Position numbers and translations under genes: made by a program. A DNA stretch of 64,000 nucleotides from a marine actinobacterium MedAcidi-G3 (GTDB lineage Bacteria > Actinomycetota > Acidimicrobiia > Acidimicrobiales > Poriferisodalaceae): contig JUEP01000002.1 of the NCBI GenBank assembly GCA_000817105.1, positions 103,157 through 167,156 on the forward strand. The letters run 5' to 3'. Under the pieces are notes generated by a model. The model saw only the letters and a program-made list of their open reading frames with translations. It was not told where the DNA came from and ran no database searches. This document shows, in pieces, positions 27,710-36,258 of the stretch (positions are counted from its first letter, which is position 1; each line of letters opens with the position of its first letter).

Positions 27710-29014
27710 TTATCCGTGGACCGACATCGAAGAGTTCGGATTCACTGTGCGAGTTCGACGGAAGTTACCCATGTCAATGTTTAATTTTGTATGAGGACCT
27801 TTGACCTGAACCGGGTCGCTGTCGTGATCGTGACCATTTTCGACCGCCATAATTAGTTCAGCCATGCAGTGGCCAGCTATTCCCGCGTTTTTGAATTGGT
27901 TTCCGCTCGTTCCAATAGCTACATAGAACCCGCTGACACAAGTCTTGTCATATATCGGTATCCAATCGTCTGCTACGTCATAGACCCCCACAACACCTTT
28001 CCTTTGGTGCGGAACCCCAACCGCCGGGAGACGGCGGTTCAATCTCAATACCTGCGCCTCCCATTGCTCTGGTTGTATCTGGCCCTCGTGATTTGCATCC
28101 ACCCAATGCAACGGATCACATTCTGGTTCTGTACTGCCAACGAGAATGTTGTTTCCTATATCGGGTCGCACGTATATACCGTTGTCGTCGTCTGCAAGGT
28201 TGAATCCACGGTTACCGAAATCCAACTCTTGCGGCGAGGGAACGTGATGTACTTCCTGCCGCAACGGGGTGGTTCCAATCGCCATGTCGCTCATAGCACC
28301 GGCCATCTCGTTGACTATTCGACTATGCGGCCCGGCTGCATTCACGACTATCGGTGCTGCAATTGAGGATCCATCGCCAATTTCTACACCGGTGATTCGT
28401 CCGTCAAATTGAGTTATCGACGCGACTTCTGTGTTGAAGCGGAATTCACAACCTAGTGATGCAGCCGCCGCATGCAGATTATGGGCTGCAAGCTGAGGGT
28501 CGCCGACATATCCGGCTTCCGGCGTATAAATACCGCCATCTAGATACTCAGTCGGTTCGTCCCAAAAATCTTCGTGTTGAGGTCTTTTTGGCGGCCCGAA
28601 GCGGTGCAGGTCAAGTTCAGGGAGACGAAATTGAAATTCTTGCTGGTTCCATTCTTCATATGGAATTCCAATCGCATCAAAGTGTGGAAGTACTTTGAGG
28701 TGATGGCCTCCTTCAGTTTTTAAGCTCACCATGCCGCACTGGCTAAAAGCCGCAAGTTGGTTGACCTCATCGGCCTTAACGTGTTCGGCCCAGTTCTCCC
28801 AGTAACGCAACCCCTCATAGGACATGGCCACGCCAGGATACGTCGAATATGTAAACCGAATGATGGCCGAGGAAAAGCTCGTCGAACCCAGACCAGGCCC
28901 GCCGTTGCGGTCAACTGTGAGGGTGCGCAACCCTCGTCGACCGAGTTCATAAGTGATTGACGAGCCAATGACGCCAGAACCGATCACTATTGCGTCAAAT
29001 GTTTTGGACGACAT
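27710..29014 (-). CDS. DAO-type FAD-dependent amine/amino-acid oxidoreductase
   Basis: 434 aa. The N-terminal dinucleotide fold AIVIGSGVIGSSITYELGRRG is followed by GLGSTSFSSAIIR. The fold and length match sarcosine oxidase/dimethylglycine dehydrogenase/glycine oxidase relatives that oxidise N-methylated or secondary amines. VVNAAGPHSRIVNEMAG and the C-terminal ATP-like GTSGNQFKNAGIAG are also typical. It lies 42 bases downstream of the M24 peptidase, so the two likely form an operon for peptide or amine use. Confidence 0.88.
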   Translation of the reverse strand: MSSKTFDAIVIGSGVIGSSITYELGRRGLRTLTVDRNGGPGLGSTSFSSAIIRFTYSTYPGVAMSYEGLRYWENWAEHVKADEVNQLAAFSQCGMVSLKTEGGHHLKVLPHFDAIGIPYEEWNQQEFQFRLPELDLHRFGPPKRPQHEDFWDEPTEYLDGGIYTPEAGYVGDPQLAAHNLHAAAASLGCEFRFNTEVASITQFDGRITGVEIGDGSSIAAPIVVNAAGPHSRIVNEMAGAMSDMAIGTTPLRQEVHHVPSPQELDFGNRGFNLADDDNGIYVRPDIGNNILVGSTEPECDPLHWVDANHEGQIQPEQWEAQVLRLNRRLPAVGVPHQRKGVVGVYDVADDWIPIYDKTCVSGFYVAIGTSGNQFKNAGIAGHCMAELIMAVENGHDHDSDPVQVKGPHTKLNIDMGNFRRTRTVNPNSSMSVHG

Positions 29015-29056
29015 CGATTCAGTCTCGCATCAACGATGCCAACAATCGAATGCTCT

Positions 29057-30340
29057 TTAACCGATACGAATAGGTTTGCCGATGTCCCCGCTGAGGACCT
29101 CGGGTTCATCATCAGTTATGTGTATGTCATCTTCGATTCTTATGCCACCGAAACCTCTGAGCGGATCTACAGCATCCCAAACAACTTCGTCTGCGAAACG
29201 CTCTCGAACTGCTGGGTCCTTCAGAAGCGCATCTATGAAATAGACGCCGGGCTCAACGCTGGTAATCATTCCGGCTTCGAGTAGACGATCGGTTCGCAGA
29301 TATCGCGATTGAGGATGGGAACTGGGCTCTCGGCCGGCTGGATAACCACCGGCGTCGTGAACGTTGAGGCCTATGAGGTGCCCGAGCCCATGTGGATAGA
29401 AGAGTGCGACGGCTCCAGAAGAAACTAATTGATCTAAGTCACCTCGTAACAGGCCAAGTTCTATTAATCCCGAGCCAATGACCCGGGCTGAATCTAGGTG
29501 AACTTCACGCCACTCCTGACCCGGCCGACAACGGTCAATAGCTAATTCCTGAGCGCTTAAGACAAGGTGCCAAAGGAAAGACTGAACATCGGTTGGTTCG
29601 GCGCCTACGACCATCGTCCTTGTAACGTCACTCGCGTAGCCTCCGAATTCACCACCAGCGTCAATCAAGAGAAGTTCGCCCTCTCGAAGGGTGCGGGTAG
29701 CAGGATTCAAGCTGTCCTCTTGGCCGTAGAAGTAATGCAGGTATGCACCGTTAGAGCCAGCAGCAACAATGCTGGGATAGGCCGTTCGCACTGCTCCAGC
29801 ACGAAAAAACTCAGCTTCCATGCCCACTTGGATCTCCCGCTCAGTCATACCAGGAGAAACGTTCCCATAGACCCAATCAAAGCCCGACTTACTAGTCAAC
29901 GCGGCCGTTCTCAAAAGAGAGAGCTCTAACTCATCTTTATGAACTCGCTCATCAGCTATACCTGCCTGGATCTTAGGGTCGTCCCAGGCCTCCAAAACCG
30001 TTTGGTCACTTCTTAGGGAAATCCACCCGTCAAGTTCGTCTAGAGGCAGCCCTACCGGTTCAGCAGGTTGATGCCAGACTTGCTCGTCTGGTGTTGAACG
30101 CGGACCGAACATCTGCCATTTGTTCTTTTGCGCGTCGAACGCCAGCACAGCATCCGCAATCCCTCGTCCTGACAAGTACGCGAAATCTGGATGGGGCTTA
30201 AATGTGTGATCCATATCGCTTCCCGCCATCGGAAGAACGGGCCCAGAACGGACTAAAACAATTTCTCTAGTAAGTCCCCATCGGCCCGCCACTCGATCGC
30301 GACGAAGGTCAAAAGCGGTTTCGCTTTCGCGATTTGTCAT
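29057..30340 (-). CDS. M24 family Xaa-Pro aminopeptidase
   Basis: 427 aa with an AMP_N-type N-terminal domain (~1-150) and a pita-bread M24 domain. The five dimetal ligands are visible in order: LLIDAGGE (Asp), ASDVTRT (Asp), HGLGHLIGLNVHD (His), SVEPGVYF (Glu) and GGIRIEDD (Glu). It releases N-terminal residues before proline, or acts as a prolidase-like enzyme on dipeptides. It is probably cytosolic. ATG start 55 bases from the divergent epimerase gene. Confidence 0.92.
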   Translation of the reverse strand: MTNRESETAFDLRRDRVAGRWGLTREIVLVRSGPVLPMAGSDMDHTFKPHPDFAYLSGRGIADAVLAFDAQKNKWQMFGPRSTPDEQVWHQPAEPVGLPLDELDGWISLRSDQTVLEAWDDPKIQAGIADERVHKDELELSLLRTAALTSKSGFDWVYGNVSPGMTEREIQVGMEAEFFRAGAVRTAYPSIVAAGSNGAYLHYFYGQEDSLNPATRTLREGELLLIDAGGEFGGYASDVTRTMVVGAEPTDVQSFLWHLVLSAQELAIDRCRPGQEWREVHLDSARVIGSGLIELGLLRGDLDQLVSSGAVALFYPHGLGHLIGLNVHDAGGYPAGREPSSHPQSRYLRTDRLLEAGMITSVEPGVYFIDALLKDPAVRERFADEVVWDAVDPLRGFGGIRIEDDIHITDDEPEVLSGDIGKPIRIG

Positions 30341-30395
30341 ATGTGAAATCTACTCTCAGCGAGCGATCTTTAGCGCATCGTGTCATTGTGTTGTT

Positions 30396-31325
30396 ATGAG
30401 TACTTTGATTACCGGGGGCACCGGTTTTATTGGAGCGGAAATTGCTCGAATGCTTATAGACACGGGCGAGGAAGTTCATATCGCCCATAGGTCCGGAAAC
30501 TTAGGGCGAATCGAGGGTATCGAAGACCAAGTTCATCTTCACCAATTCGATCTTTCCGTTCCTGGTAGCGCTTCTTCCCTACTATCCGAGGTAAAGCCGA
30601 CAAAGCTTTTTCATTTTGGGGCTATTTTGACTGCCCCGGGTGAAGAAGACCCACAAACGCTACTTCAAGCAAACGCTGCAGGATTTATTGAAACTATCGA
30701 GGCGGCAAGGCTTGCAGGGACAGAACAGATGATCTTTGCAAGTTCAATCGGAACTTATGGTCGCGACACTGGAGGTGGGGTCATTAATGACCTCACTTTG
30801 CAGCGACCAAACTCGGTATACGGGGTGACAAAAGTGTTAGGGGAAAACCTTGGCGCTTATTACCGGCAAAAATATGGTTTCGACTTTAGAGGTTTGCGTT
30901 ATCCGTCAATTGTTGGTCCGGGTGTGACCACTTGGAGCGTCGCTCAATACACCAGTTGGATAATCGAGAAACCTGCTATCGGTGAACCGTTCGAGGTATG
31001 GGTACCTCCCGAGGCAGTGGTTGCGATTTTGCACTATCAAGATGCGGCCCGTGCAGCTATCGAACTTTCGGCAGCACCGTCAGAGTCCATCAAGTCAATT
31101 AACTATTTGGTTGATGGAATTCAACCTACGCCAACCGCTGGGGAACTTGCCGATGTGGTCCGTTCTCGAATTTCTGATGCAGAAATAACTTTCTTGCCTC
31201 CTACCGGGTCGATTGCCGGGTCTGTTCGGATTGATGACCGTGCAGCTCGCGAAGAATGGGGTTGGCGACCGAACTTTGACACAGAAGCAATGGTCGACGC
31301 CGTAATCGCCGAAGTAAAAGGGTAA
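30396..31325 (+). CDS. NAD-dependent epimerase/dehydratase (extended SDR)
   Basis: 309 aa extended SDR: TLITGGTGFIGAEIARMLI for NAD binding, SSIGTYG and catalytic YGVTK, then LRYPSIVGPG. Close in layout to UDP-sugar epimerases and to L-threonine 3-dehydrogenase-type SDRs; the substrate is not resolved. No sugar-nucleotide cluster surrounds it. Confidence 0.87.
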   Translation: MSTLITGGTGFIGAEIARMLIDTGEEVHIAHRSGNLGRIEGIEDQVHLHQFDLSVPGSASSLLSEVKPTKLFHFGAILTAPGEEDPQTLLQANAAGFIETIEAARLAGTEQMIFASSIGTYGRDTGGGVINDLTLQRPNSVYGVTKVLGENLGAYYRQKYGFDFRGLRYPSIVGPGVTTWSVAQYTSWIIEKPAIGEPFEVWVPPEAVVAILHYQDAARAAIELSAAPSESIKSINYLVDGIQPTPTAGELADVVRSRISDAEITFLPPTGSIAGSVRIDDRAAREEWGWRPNFDTEAMVDAVIAEVKG

Positions 31326-31356
31326 CCAGATCACTTATTCAAGAATCCCTGTTCCT

Positions 31357-31375
31357 CGGACCAGACTAAGGTCCG
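31357..31375 (+). other. Small inverted repeat before SnoaL-like gene
   Basis: CGGACC, a 7-base loop and GGTCCG, 32 bases after the epimerase stop. A T-run occurs only some 17 bases further on, so this could be a weak terminator of the epimerase gene or a leader hairpin of the next one. Confidence 0.35.
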
Positions 31376-31407
31376 AAGACGTGAGGCGTAGTTTTTAAGG
31401 GGGAATC

Positions 31408-31809
31408 ATGACTGTTGAGCGTTCCACTGAAGTGATGGCCACATATTTAGGTGAAGTCTTAGGCAAGCGTAGGTTTGATCTGATTCCAGAATTCGTCGAC
31501 GATGAGATGCTCGACCATGCAACAGGCATGCGTGGCCCTTCCGCCCTCCATGCACACGCAACAGGATTCTGCGAGAACATTCCAGGGGTGGAGATTGAAG
31601 TGGAGAGCATTGTCGCCACAAAAGACGCTGCTTTCGGAATCTGGAATTGGAAGGGTGAACCTATCCAGTCAATGGGCAACTCTGAAAATGGCAACCCGGT
31701 GTTCCCGCAACGAGTTCTGAGCGTGTTCAAGCTGAGCGGTGGAATGCTTATTGAATACGAGGCGTTTGTAGACGCCGGGCAGGTAAGAGCTCAAATATCT
31801 GCTCCTTAA
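31408..31809 (+). CDS. SnoaL/ester-cyclase-like NTF2-fold protein
   Basis: 133 aa. It has the repeated ester-cyclase features: an N-terminal helix VMATYLGEVLGKRRFD, then IPEFVDDEMLDHATG and a C-terminal strand RVLSVFKLSGGMLIEYEAF. The region before the ATG has a purine-rich AAGGGGGAATC that can serve as ribosome site. No partner genes are diagnostic. Confidence 0.78.
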   Translation: MTVERSTEVMATYLGEVLGKRRFDLIPEFVDDEMLDHATGMRGPSALHAHATGFCENIPGVEIEVESIVATKDAAFGIWNWKGEPIQSMGNSENGNPVFPQRVLSVFKLSGGMLIEYEAFVDAGQVRAQISAP

Positions 31810-31819
31810 AAAGTCTTAG

Positions 31820-31866
31820 GCGAGCGCTCGCTCCTTTCATTTGACTGATTTCCTTTCGGTCCGAAA
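31820..31866. other. Two short palindromes upstream of small secreted protein
   Basis: GCGAGCGCTCGC (31820-31831) is a perfect 12-base palindrome just after the SnoaL-like stop, and TTTCGG-T-CCGAAA (31854-31866) is a second one. They lie between the two genes and may be operators or a terminator; neither is followed by a long T-run. Confidence 0.3.
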
Positions 31867-32013
31867 AGCCTCGTTCGATACCGGAACATCTCATTTCGGG
31901 TTTACACTTTCGACTTGGGATTTCTTATCTAAATCTCATAAAGCTCTCAGGCTTTTTTCAGATTCATTGGAGAACTTGGTGTCTGTACAAACACATCAGC
32001 TAGGAGTTCAACA

Positions 32014-32307
32014 ATGATCCGACGTCCAAAAGTGAAATGGGTAGCCCCGATAGTTCTTACTGGAGCACTACTGGCAGGCGGCTCAGCTGCAATTGCCGCC
32101 GATACTTTTAATAACTCAGACGAAGAGAAGGCATTTGATTTTCCAACAACTGGCAAACGTCCTTCTAAAGAAGATATGGAAGCTCGACGAACTGCGATGC
32201 AAGAGCAACTAGCGGCAAAGGTTGCCTCTGGTGCTATCACTCAGGCCGAGGCGGACGATATACGCGCCAAGATGAGTGAACGCAAAGCAAAATTAACGTC
32301 CTTCTAA
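32014..32307 (+). CDS. Small secreted helical protein, C-terminus altered by tandem duplication
   Basis: 97 aa. The signal peptide is VKWVAPIVLTGALLAGGSAAIAA, cleaved near residue 28. The mature part is helical and charged (AAKVASGAITQAEADDIRAKM), resembling the Gly-Ala-Ile-Thr-Gln segments of YckD-like/SHOCT-type secreted proteins. A ribosome site TAGGAG stands 8 bases before the ATG. The reading frame ends ...KLTSF only because a 139-base duplication shifts the frame at 32295; removing one copy gives a 108-aa protein ending ...AASHSG. Confidence 0.72.
   Translation: MIRRPKVKWVAPIVLTGALLAGGSAAIAADTFNNSDEEKAFDFPTTGKRPSKEDMEARRTAMQEQLAAKVASGAITQAEADDIRAKMSERKAKLTSF
32156..32294 (+). repeat. 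139-bp tandem repeat, copy 1
   Basis: First copy, inside the small secreted protein gene. It differs from copy 2 by two substitutions only (ACT GCG versus GCT GAG, i.e. Thr-Ala versus Ala-Glu). The period of 139 bases is not a multiple of three. Confidence 0.95.
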
Positions 32308-32433
32308 AGAAGATATGGAAGCTCGACGAGCTGAGATGCAAGAGCAACTAGCGGCAAAGGTTGCCTCTGGTGCTATCACTCAGGCCGAGGCGGACGATAT
32401 ACGCGCCAAGATGAGTGAACGCAAAGCAAAATT
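32295..32433 (+). repeat. 139-bp tandem repeat, copy 2
   Basis: Direct continuation of copy 1 with no spacer. 137 of 139 positions match by base-by-base reading. It carries the same codons in the next frame. Confidence 0.95.
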
Positions 32434-32479
32434 GCAGCCTAGCGGGCTAGTAAGACAGGCCGCATCGCACAGCGGTTGA
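32297..32479 (+). pseudogene. Displaced ancestral C-terminus of the small secreted protein
   Basis: In the frame one base ahead of the live ORF this stretch reads RPSKEDMEARRAEMQEQLAA and on to KLQPSGLVRQAASHSG with a TGA at 32477. Joined to the N-terminal part it would give one uninterrupted 109-codon gene, so this is the original 3' end cut off by the duplication. It would be translated only after frameshifting or from the internal ATG. Confidence 0.75.
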
Positions 32480-32550
32480 GTCTTCAGCGATTTGGCTCTC
32501 AGATCTCTGAAGGTCCGTTGCTTTACCGAGACTTACCTCTGTGTATTGGG

Positions 32551-32796
32551 TTAATTATCGCTGGAAGTGTGCTCCGCTCCGACTTGTTTTTCATCATCAA
32601 CTATTAGCCAGGTTCCCATAGGCATTAAATCGACTGAAGATAGATACAAGCTGGCAGGCCGTTGAGCTGAGCCGACCTCCATTCGGATAAGAAGCCTCTC
32701 GGCTAATCGAGCGAATAAACCTATTTGCTTACTCTTCCTCGGAGCCGCAGCTTGAGGTGGTCGACTAGGGAGGTCAGGAATGAAGAACTCCAACAT
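32551..32796 (-). CDS. Possible small hypothetical protein
   Basis: 81-codon ORF in the gap between the duplication and the M41-like gene. It starts MLEFFIPDLPSRPP, has a basic helix (IGLFARLAERLLIRMEVG) and a short hydrophobic segment MGTWLIVDD. There is no clear ribosome site and no recognised family; it may be spurious. Nothing else is seen in 32480-32873. Confidence 0.35.
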   Translation of the reverse strand: MLEFFIPDLPSRPPQAAAPRKSKQIGLFARLAERLLIRMEVGSAQRPASLYLSSVDLMPMGTWLIVDDEKQVGAEHTSSDN

Positions 32797-32873
32797 GACT
32801 TTAGCTTAGCAAACGTTTAGTAGGTAGTTGACCATCTCCTGCTGGGACCCGTGCGGCAATCTACGCTCAAGAG

Positions 32874-33452
32874 ATGGACGACAATTTGAATTCGGCGGCT
32901 CGCGTCGCTGGTCACGCAGTTGTTGGCGAAATTATGGGGTTCCCCTGCCAAGGTCTAACTATTCGCTGGACCAACCAAGAGATAGGTGTCTGCAGATGGC
33001 CAGCCATGCCCGACACAGTATTTGCCCAGTTGCAATTCGAACGATACGGACCCGCTGATCCCGAATTTTGTGAAATCAAAGACTGGGTAATTCGTCGAAT
33101 CAAATCTTATTTGGGGGGCGCCGTTGCTGACGCTCTGATTTCTGGCGTCATCAATGTTCCTTGGCTGACAACCGATTTGAACATGATCAGCGTCGTGACT
33201 CGAAATGTTTTTGGTCAGCCAGGTCCACACTTTGATGAGCTACTGACTAGCGAAATTATTTATGACATCGACCGAGGAGTAGAAGTTGAAGATCTAGGCC
33301 GAGTGGTTGGCCGGGCTAGAGAGTTATGGGAGGAAGAAATTCACCAACTTCTCGTGGAGGAGACAACATGGCTTGGTCGAATCACAGATTTGATTCAGGA
33401 AAGAGGGACCCTGAGCGGTCCCGAGGTTCGTTCTTTAAGACCTTCTAACTAA
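32874..33452 (+). CDS. Stand-alone M41 (FtsH peptidase)-like protein with degenerate zinc motif
   Basis: 192 aa that follow the FtsH protease domain from end to end without an AAA module. ARVAGHAVVGEIMGFP corresponds to HEAGHAVVAxxLGxP, YLGGAVADALISG to the LGGRAAEExVFG helix, TTDLNMIS to the SNDLxxAT zinc-ligand helix (Asp101), and the tail ARELWEEEIHQLL...LSGPEV to the end of FtsH. The first His and the catalytic Glu of HExxH are Arg10 and Val11; only His14 remains. So it is probably not a peptidase but a retained scaffold or regulator. Confidence 0.62.
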   Translation: MDDNLNSAARVAGHAVVGEIMGFPCQGLTIRWTNQEIGVCRWPAMPDTVFAQLQFERYGPADPEFCEIKDWVIRRIKSYLGGAVADALISGVINVPWLTTDLNMISVVTRNVFGQPGPHFDELLTSEIIYDIDRGVEVEDLGRVVGRARELWEEEIHQLLVEETTWLGRITDLIQERGTLSGPEVRSLRPSN

Positions 33453-33490
33453 TCCAAATTCCCCCATCGAATTTTGCTTAAGATCTAGCT

Positions 33491-34282
33491 ATGAATAGCT
33501 CTTCAAACAAGCCTCTACTCGAACTTCCCGAAGTCCAAACGTGGAACCTGCAAGGTAAGGTCGTATTTATTACCGGCGGCGCTTCAGGCATTGGGGCAGC
33601 TACTGCTCGCTTGGCAGCATCTGATGGAGCGACGGTTGTGGTTTGCGACGTTGATCAAGAAAACGGTCAGAAAATCGCCGATGAGACAGGTGGACGCTTT
33701 GTCTCTTTGGATGTCACCTCTAGACAATCATGGGCTCATGCCACTACAGATTTAGAGCAACTCGACATTGCGATTCTCAATGCTGGAGTCGAGTTTCGAG
33801 ATCCTGCAGATTTTGAACGAACCCCAGATAACCCGGGCGAATGGAACCTAGAGCTGTATGAAAGAGCGAGAGGGGTAAATGTCGATGGCGTGGCATTCGG
33901 TCTACATGCCCTTGTGCCTTTATTTGATCGTTTAGGCGGTGGTTCGATTACAGTCACTGCGAGCATCGCCGGACTCATCCCATGGTCGCCTGACCCTATC
34001 TACAGCATGACTAAATGGGCCGCTGTTGGCCTAGTGCGAGCAGCTACTAGTTCGCTCCGGCGCAAGAACATAATGATCAATGCTGTTTGCCCCGGAGGGG
34101 TGGCTACCCCAATGACTCGCGTGTTTGACGGCACCGTTCCTCCAGGAATGGCCGATCCGGCGCATATCGCGACCGCTCACCTAGGAATCGCTACTTCCGG
34201 TCACTCAGGTCGGGTGATCAAAGCAGTGGCAGGCTTTCCACATACCGCACATCAGTTCGCTGAAGTTACGAATACTTTCTGA
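33491..34282 (+). CDS. Short-chain dehydrogenase/reductase
   Basis: 263 aa classical SDR: VVFITGGASGIGAATARLAA, Asp-rich VVCDVDQENG selecting NAD(H), LNAG, SITVTASIAG and catalytic YSMTKWAAVG. Stands alone on the plus strand and is followed by the convergent HxlR regulator gene 18 bases on. The substrate is unknown. Confidence 0.88.
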   Translation: MNSSSNKPLLELPEVQTWNLQGKVVFITGGASGIGAATARLAASDGATVVVCDVDQENGQKIADETGGRFVSLDVTSRQSWAHATTDLEQLDIAILNAGVEFRDPADFERTPDNPGEWNLELYERARGVNVDGVAFGLHALVPLFDRLGGGSITVTASIAGLIPWSPDPIYSMTKWAAVGLVRAATSSLRRKNIMINAVCPGGVATPMTRVFDGTVPPGMADPAHIATAHLGIATSGHSGRVIKAVAGFPHTAHQFAEVTNTF

Positions 34283-34300
34283 CTGTCTTAGATAGAAAAG

Positions 34301-34645
34301 TTAGCTAGACGAACCCTGACTTGGCGAACCTGCCCATTTTTTCCCCCAACGAGCAAGCTCATCCAATACGGGACGGAAGTCGTAAGCCGAAGCCGTCGGC
34401 ACATACTCAAACCGCTCAGGACTTTGCATGTATTGGCGTCGCTCCAGGAGTCCATGCGACACCAACGTATTAAGGCGATTAACTAACACGGTCGGAGCTA
34501 TTCCCAATGCCTTCTGGATTTCATCGAATTTTGTTCTGTCTTGTATCAAAATCTCTCTCAAAAGGAGTGGAGTCCACCACTCGCCCACTACCTCAAGGGT
34601 TTGAGCTATAGGGCATTCCATTCCACTGAAACTTTTGCGCTTCAT
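34301..34645 (-). CDS. HxlR-family transcriptional regulator
   Basis: 114 aa winged helix-turn-helix protein. MKRKSFSGMECPIAQTLEVV is the family's standard opening, including the redox-capable Cys11, followed by GEWWTPLLLREIL and the recognition helix region GIAPTVLVNRLNTLV. The frame is open to 34729, but the family start is ATG 34645. It is divergent from a SnoaL_4-like gene across a 114-base intergenic region, which makes that gene and itself the likely targets. Confidence 0.9.
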   Translation of the reverse strand: MKRKSFSGMECPIAQTLEVVGEWWTPLLLREILIQDRTKFDEIQKALGIAPTVLVNRLNTLVSHGLLERRQYMQSPERFEYVPTASAYDFRPVLDELARWGKKWAGSPSQGSSS

Positions 34646-34759
34646 AAACGACAATTTAGCCTGAGATCTCAGTTGACCAAACCAACGACTCCGACCAAAA
34701 GGCCGAATAGCAGAAACAACTCCGACCACGGCCTGCTATTCAGAGAATAACCTCTTCAC

Positions 34760-35221
34760 ATGTCCGACCCAGAAGCCATGAGTGATGCCGACGCACATGC
34801 AGCGATCACCGACACAATCTTGAACTACGCAGAATACGTTGATGCTTGCGAGACCGAAAAATGGGCTGCATTATTTTGCAACGACGCTACTTTCGATGAA
34901 GGAAGAGAAGTGCAGGGCCGAGCTCAGATTGAAGTCCTCTTACCCAAACTTCTAAGACTTTTCTCTGCCACCTCCCATCACATCAGCAATATACGAATCA
35001 ACCGAACCGCTAACGATCGAGCCTCAGCTACTTCCTATGTTTATGCCTGGCATCGAAAACACGATGGAACAGATTTCGAATTTTGGGGTCGTTACGTTGA
35101 CCACTTGGCGTTCGAGGAGGGGGCTTGGCGCTTTAGCTCACGAAAAGTGCAGCAGTTTGGTGCTCGCGGTCTGAACATAAAAGTTGATCATGTGCCAAGA
35201 CGAAAGTTCGAACCCCAATAA
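34760..35221 (+). CDS. SnoaL_4-like (NTF2-fold) protein
   Basis: 153 aa resembling the bile-acid-dehydratase/SnoaL_4 group: ILNYAEYVDACETEKWAALF, then FDEGREVQGRAQIEVLLPKL, SHHISNIRI and GRYVDHLAFEEGAWRFSSRK. Many such proteins are dehydratases or dioxygenase small subunits. It is probably controlled by the divergent HxlR regulator. Confidence 0.8.
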   Translation: MSDPEAMSDADAHAAITDTILNYAEYVDACETEKWAALFCNDATFDEGREVQGRAQIEVLLPKLLRLFSATSHHISNIRINRTANDRASATSYVYAWHRKHDGTDFEFWGRYVDHLAFEEGAWRFSSRKVQQFGARGLNIKVDHVPRRKFEPQ

Positions 35222-35261
35222 ACCCTTACTCAAGTAACTTAAGCGAAGCCAAGGAGACGAT

Positions 35262-35789
35262 TTACCCAGGAGAGTAAATGTGGTGTGGACCGAACTGGTT
35301 TCTTTGAACAGGTTCTCCGGTTTCTGCAAAGTGAGCAACGCCTTGCACCACGGCTCGAAGGTACGGAGGGATTGCTTCACGAATCATTTTGCGTTCATAG
35401 ACCTCCCGGGCTTCAGGGTCTACGTCGGAACGAACATAGGAAATCACTTCGATCCCGAAATTGCATCCGCTTATTGATGATGCTTCGACCCACCAGCGTG
35501 CCTTCGCTATCTTCCCTGAGGGCGGACCAACTAGCAGTTCGTAGCCTTCGCCTTCAGACCACTGGAACACATCTCGTCGGTAGTGGACCCCAGCGTAGTA
35601 GTGGACATGATCTGCCCCACCTAGTCCAGGCCACCTTTCAACGGGGTTTGCTGAACAGAAAGGATGGATATTAGTCAGGTTGCCTGGAGCACTAATAACC
35701 GTCCATAGATCCGAGGCGCTCGCCTTAATTTGTTGAGTTGCCACGATTGCGGTGGTCGGCTCTAACCCTCTATCAGCGAAATCGTTCAT
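35262..35789 (-). CDS. SRPBCC (polyketide cyclase/START-like) protein
   Basis: 175 aa. Opens with the SRPBCC strand and helix IVATQQIKASASDLWTVISA followed by PGNLTNIHPFC; later VHYRRDVFQWSEGEGYELLV and the long C-terminal helix IREAIPPYLRAVVQGVAHFA. A hydrophobic-ligand-binding helix-grip fold; the ligand is unknown. Convergent with the SnoaL_4-like gene. The 296 bases upstream (35790-36085) contain only a small GACATAAGC direct repeat near 35880. Confidence 0.82.
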   Translation of the reverse strand: MNDFADRGLEPTTAIVATQQIKASASDLWTVISAPGNLTNIHPFCSANPVERWPGLGGADHVHYYAGVHYRRDVFQWSEGEGYELLVGPPSGKIAKARWWVEASSISGCNFGIEVISYVRSDVDPEAREVYERKMIREAIPPYLRAVVQGVAHFAETGEPVQRNQFGPHHIYSPG

Positions 35790-36085
35790 TGTTCCTCCAA
35801 TTTCTGGGACACCCCTGCAATGAGCTTATGTCGGATCCACATTCCGTTAATCAAACGATCGGAGCAGGTCACGGGATTCGACATAAGCGACATAAGCAGC
35901 AAAAAGGAAGACGACCTGTATAGATCTGGTTCACCCAACTACTTGTGAGCATTTACAGAGTGCACGTGATGGTTAGGGCCGAAATTATTCAGAGCGCGAC
36001 ATAGCGGGAATGGTTTTATTTCGTACTGAATTGTCGCCAAGTAAAACTAAAATGGGAGCCGGCAGTTCATCGTCTGCCACGCATG

Positions 36086-36241
36086 TCATTGTTCTGGACA
36101 ACACTCAGTGGACGGATCTGCATCAACATCGTCATCATCGTCGACAACCAAGATGCCTTCGGGGTCAATTTCAAGGTGGCGCGCCTGATGTGCCAACAGA
36201 GCAGCTATTCGACGACGTTCTTCCAGATCATCTTTGTTCAT
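36086..36241 (-). CDS. Small acidic protein (51 aa) downstream of TIGR03084 copy 2
   Basis: ATG at 36241, TGA at 36086-36088, reading MNKDDLEERRRIAALLAHQA, then LEIDPEGILVV, a run of five Asp, and a tail PSTECCPEQ. It starts 17 bases after the TIGR03084 gene, with AAAGAGG in the spacer as a rather distant ribosome site. The amphipathic helix, acidic tract and Cys-Cys pair look like a real small protein. No family recognised. Confidence 0.5.
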   Translation of the reverse strand: MNKDDLEERRRIAALLAHQARHLEIDPEGILVVDDDDDVDADPSTECCPEQ

Positions 36242-36258
36242 CGAACTATTCTGCCTCT

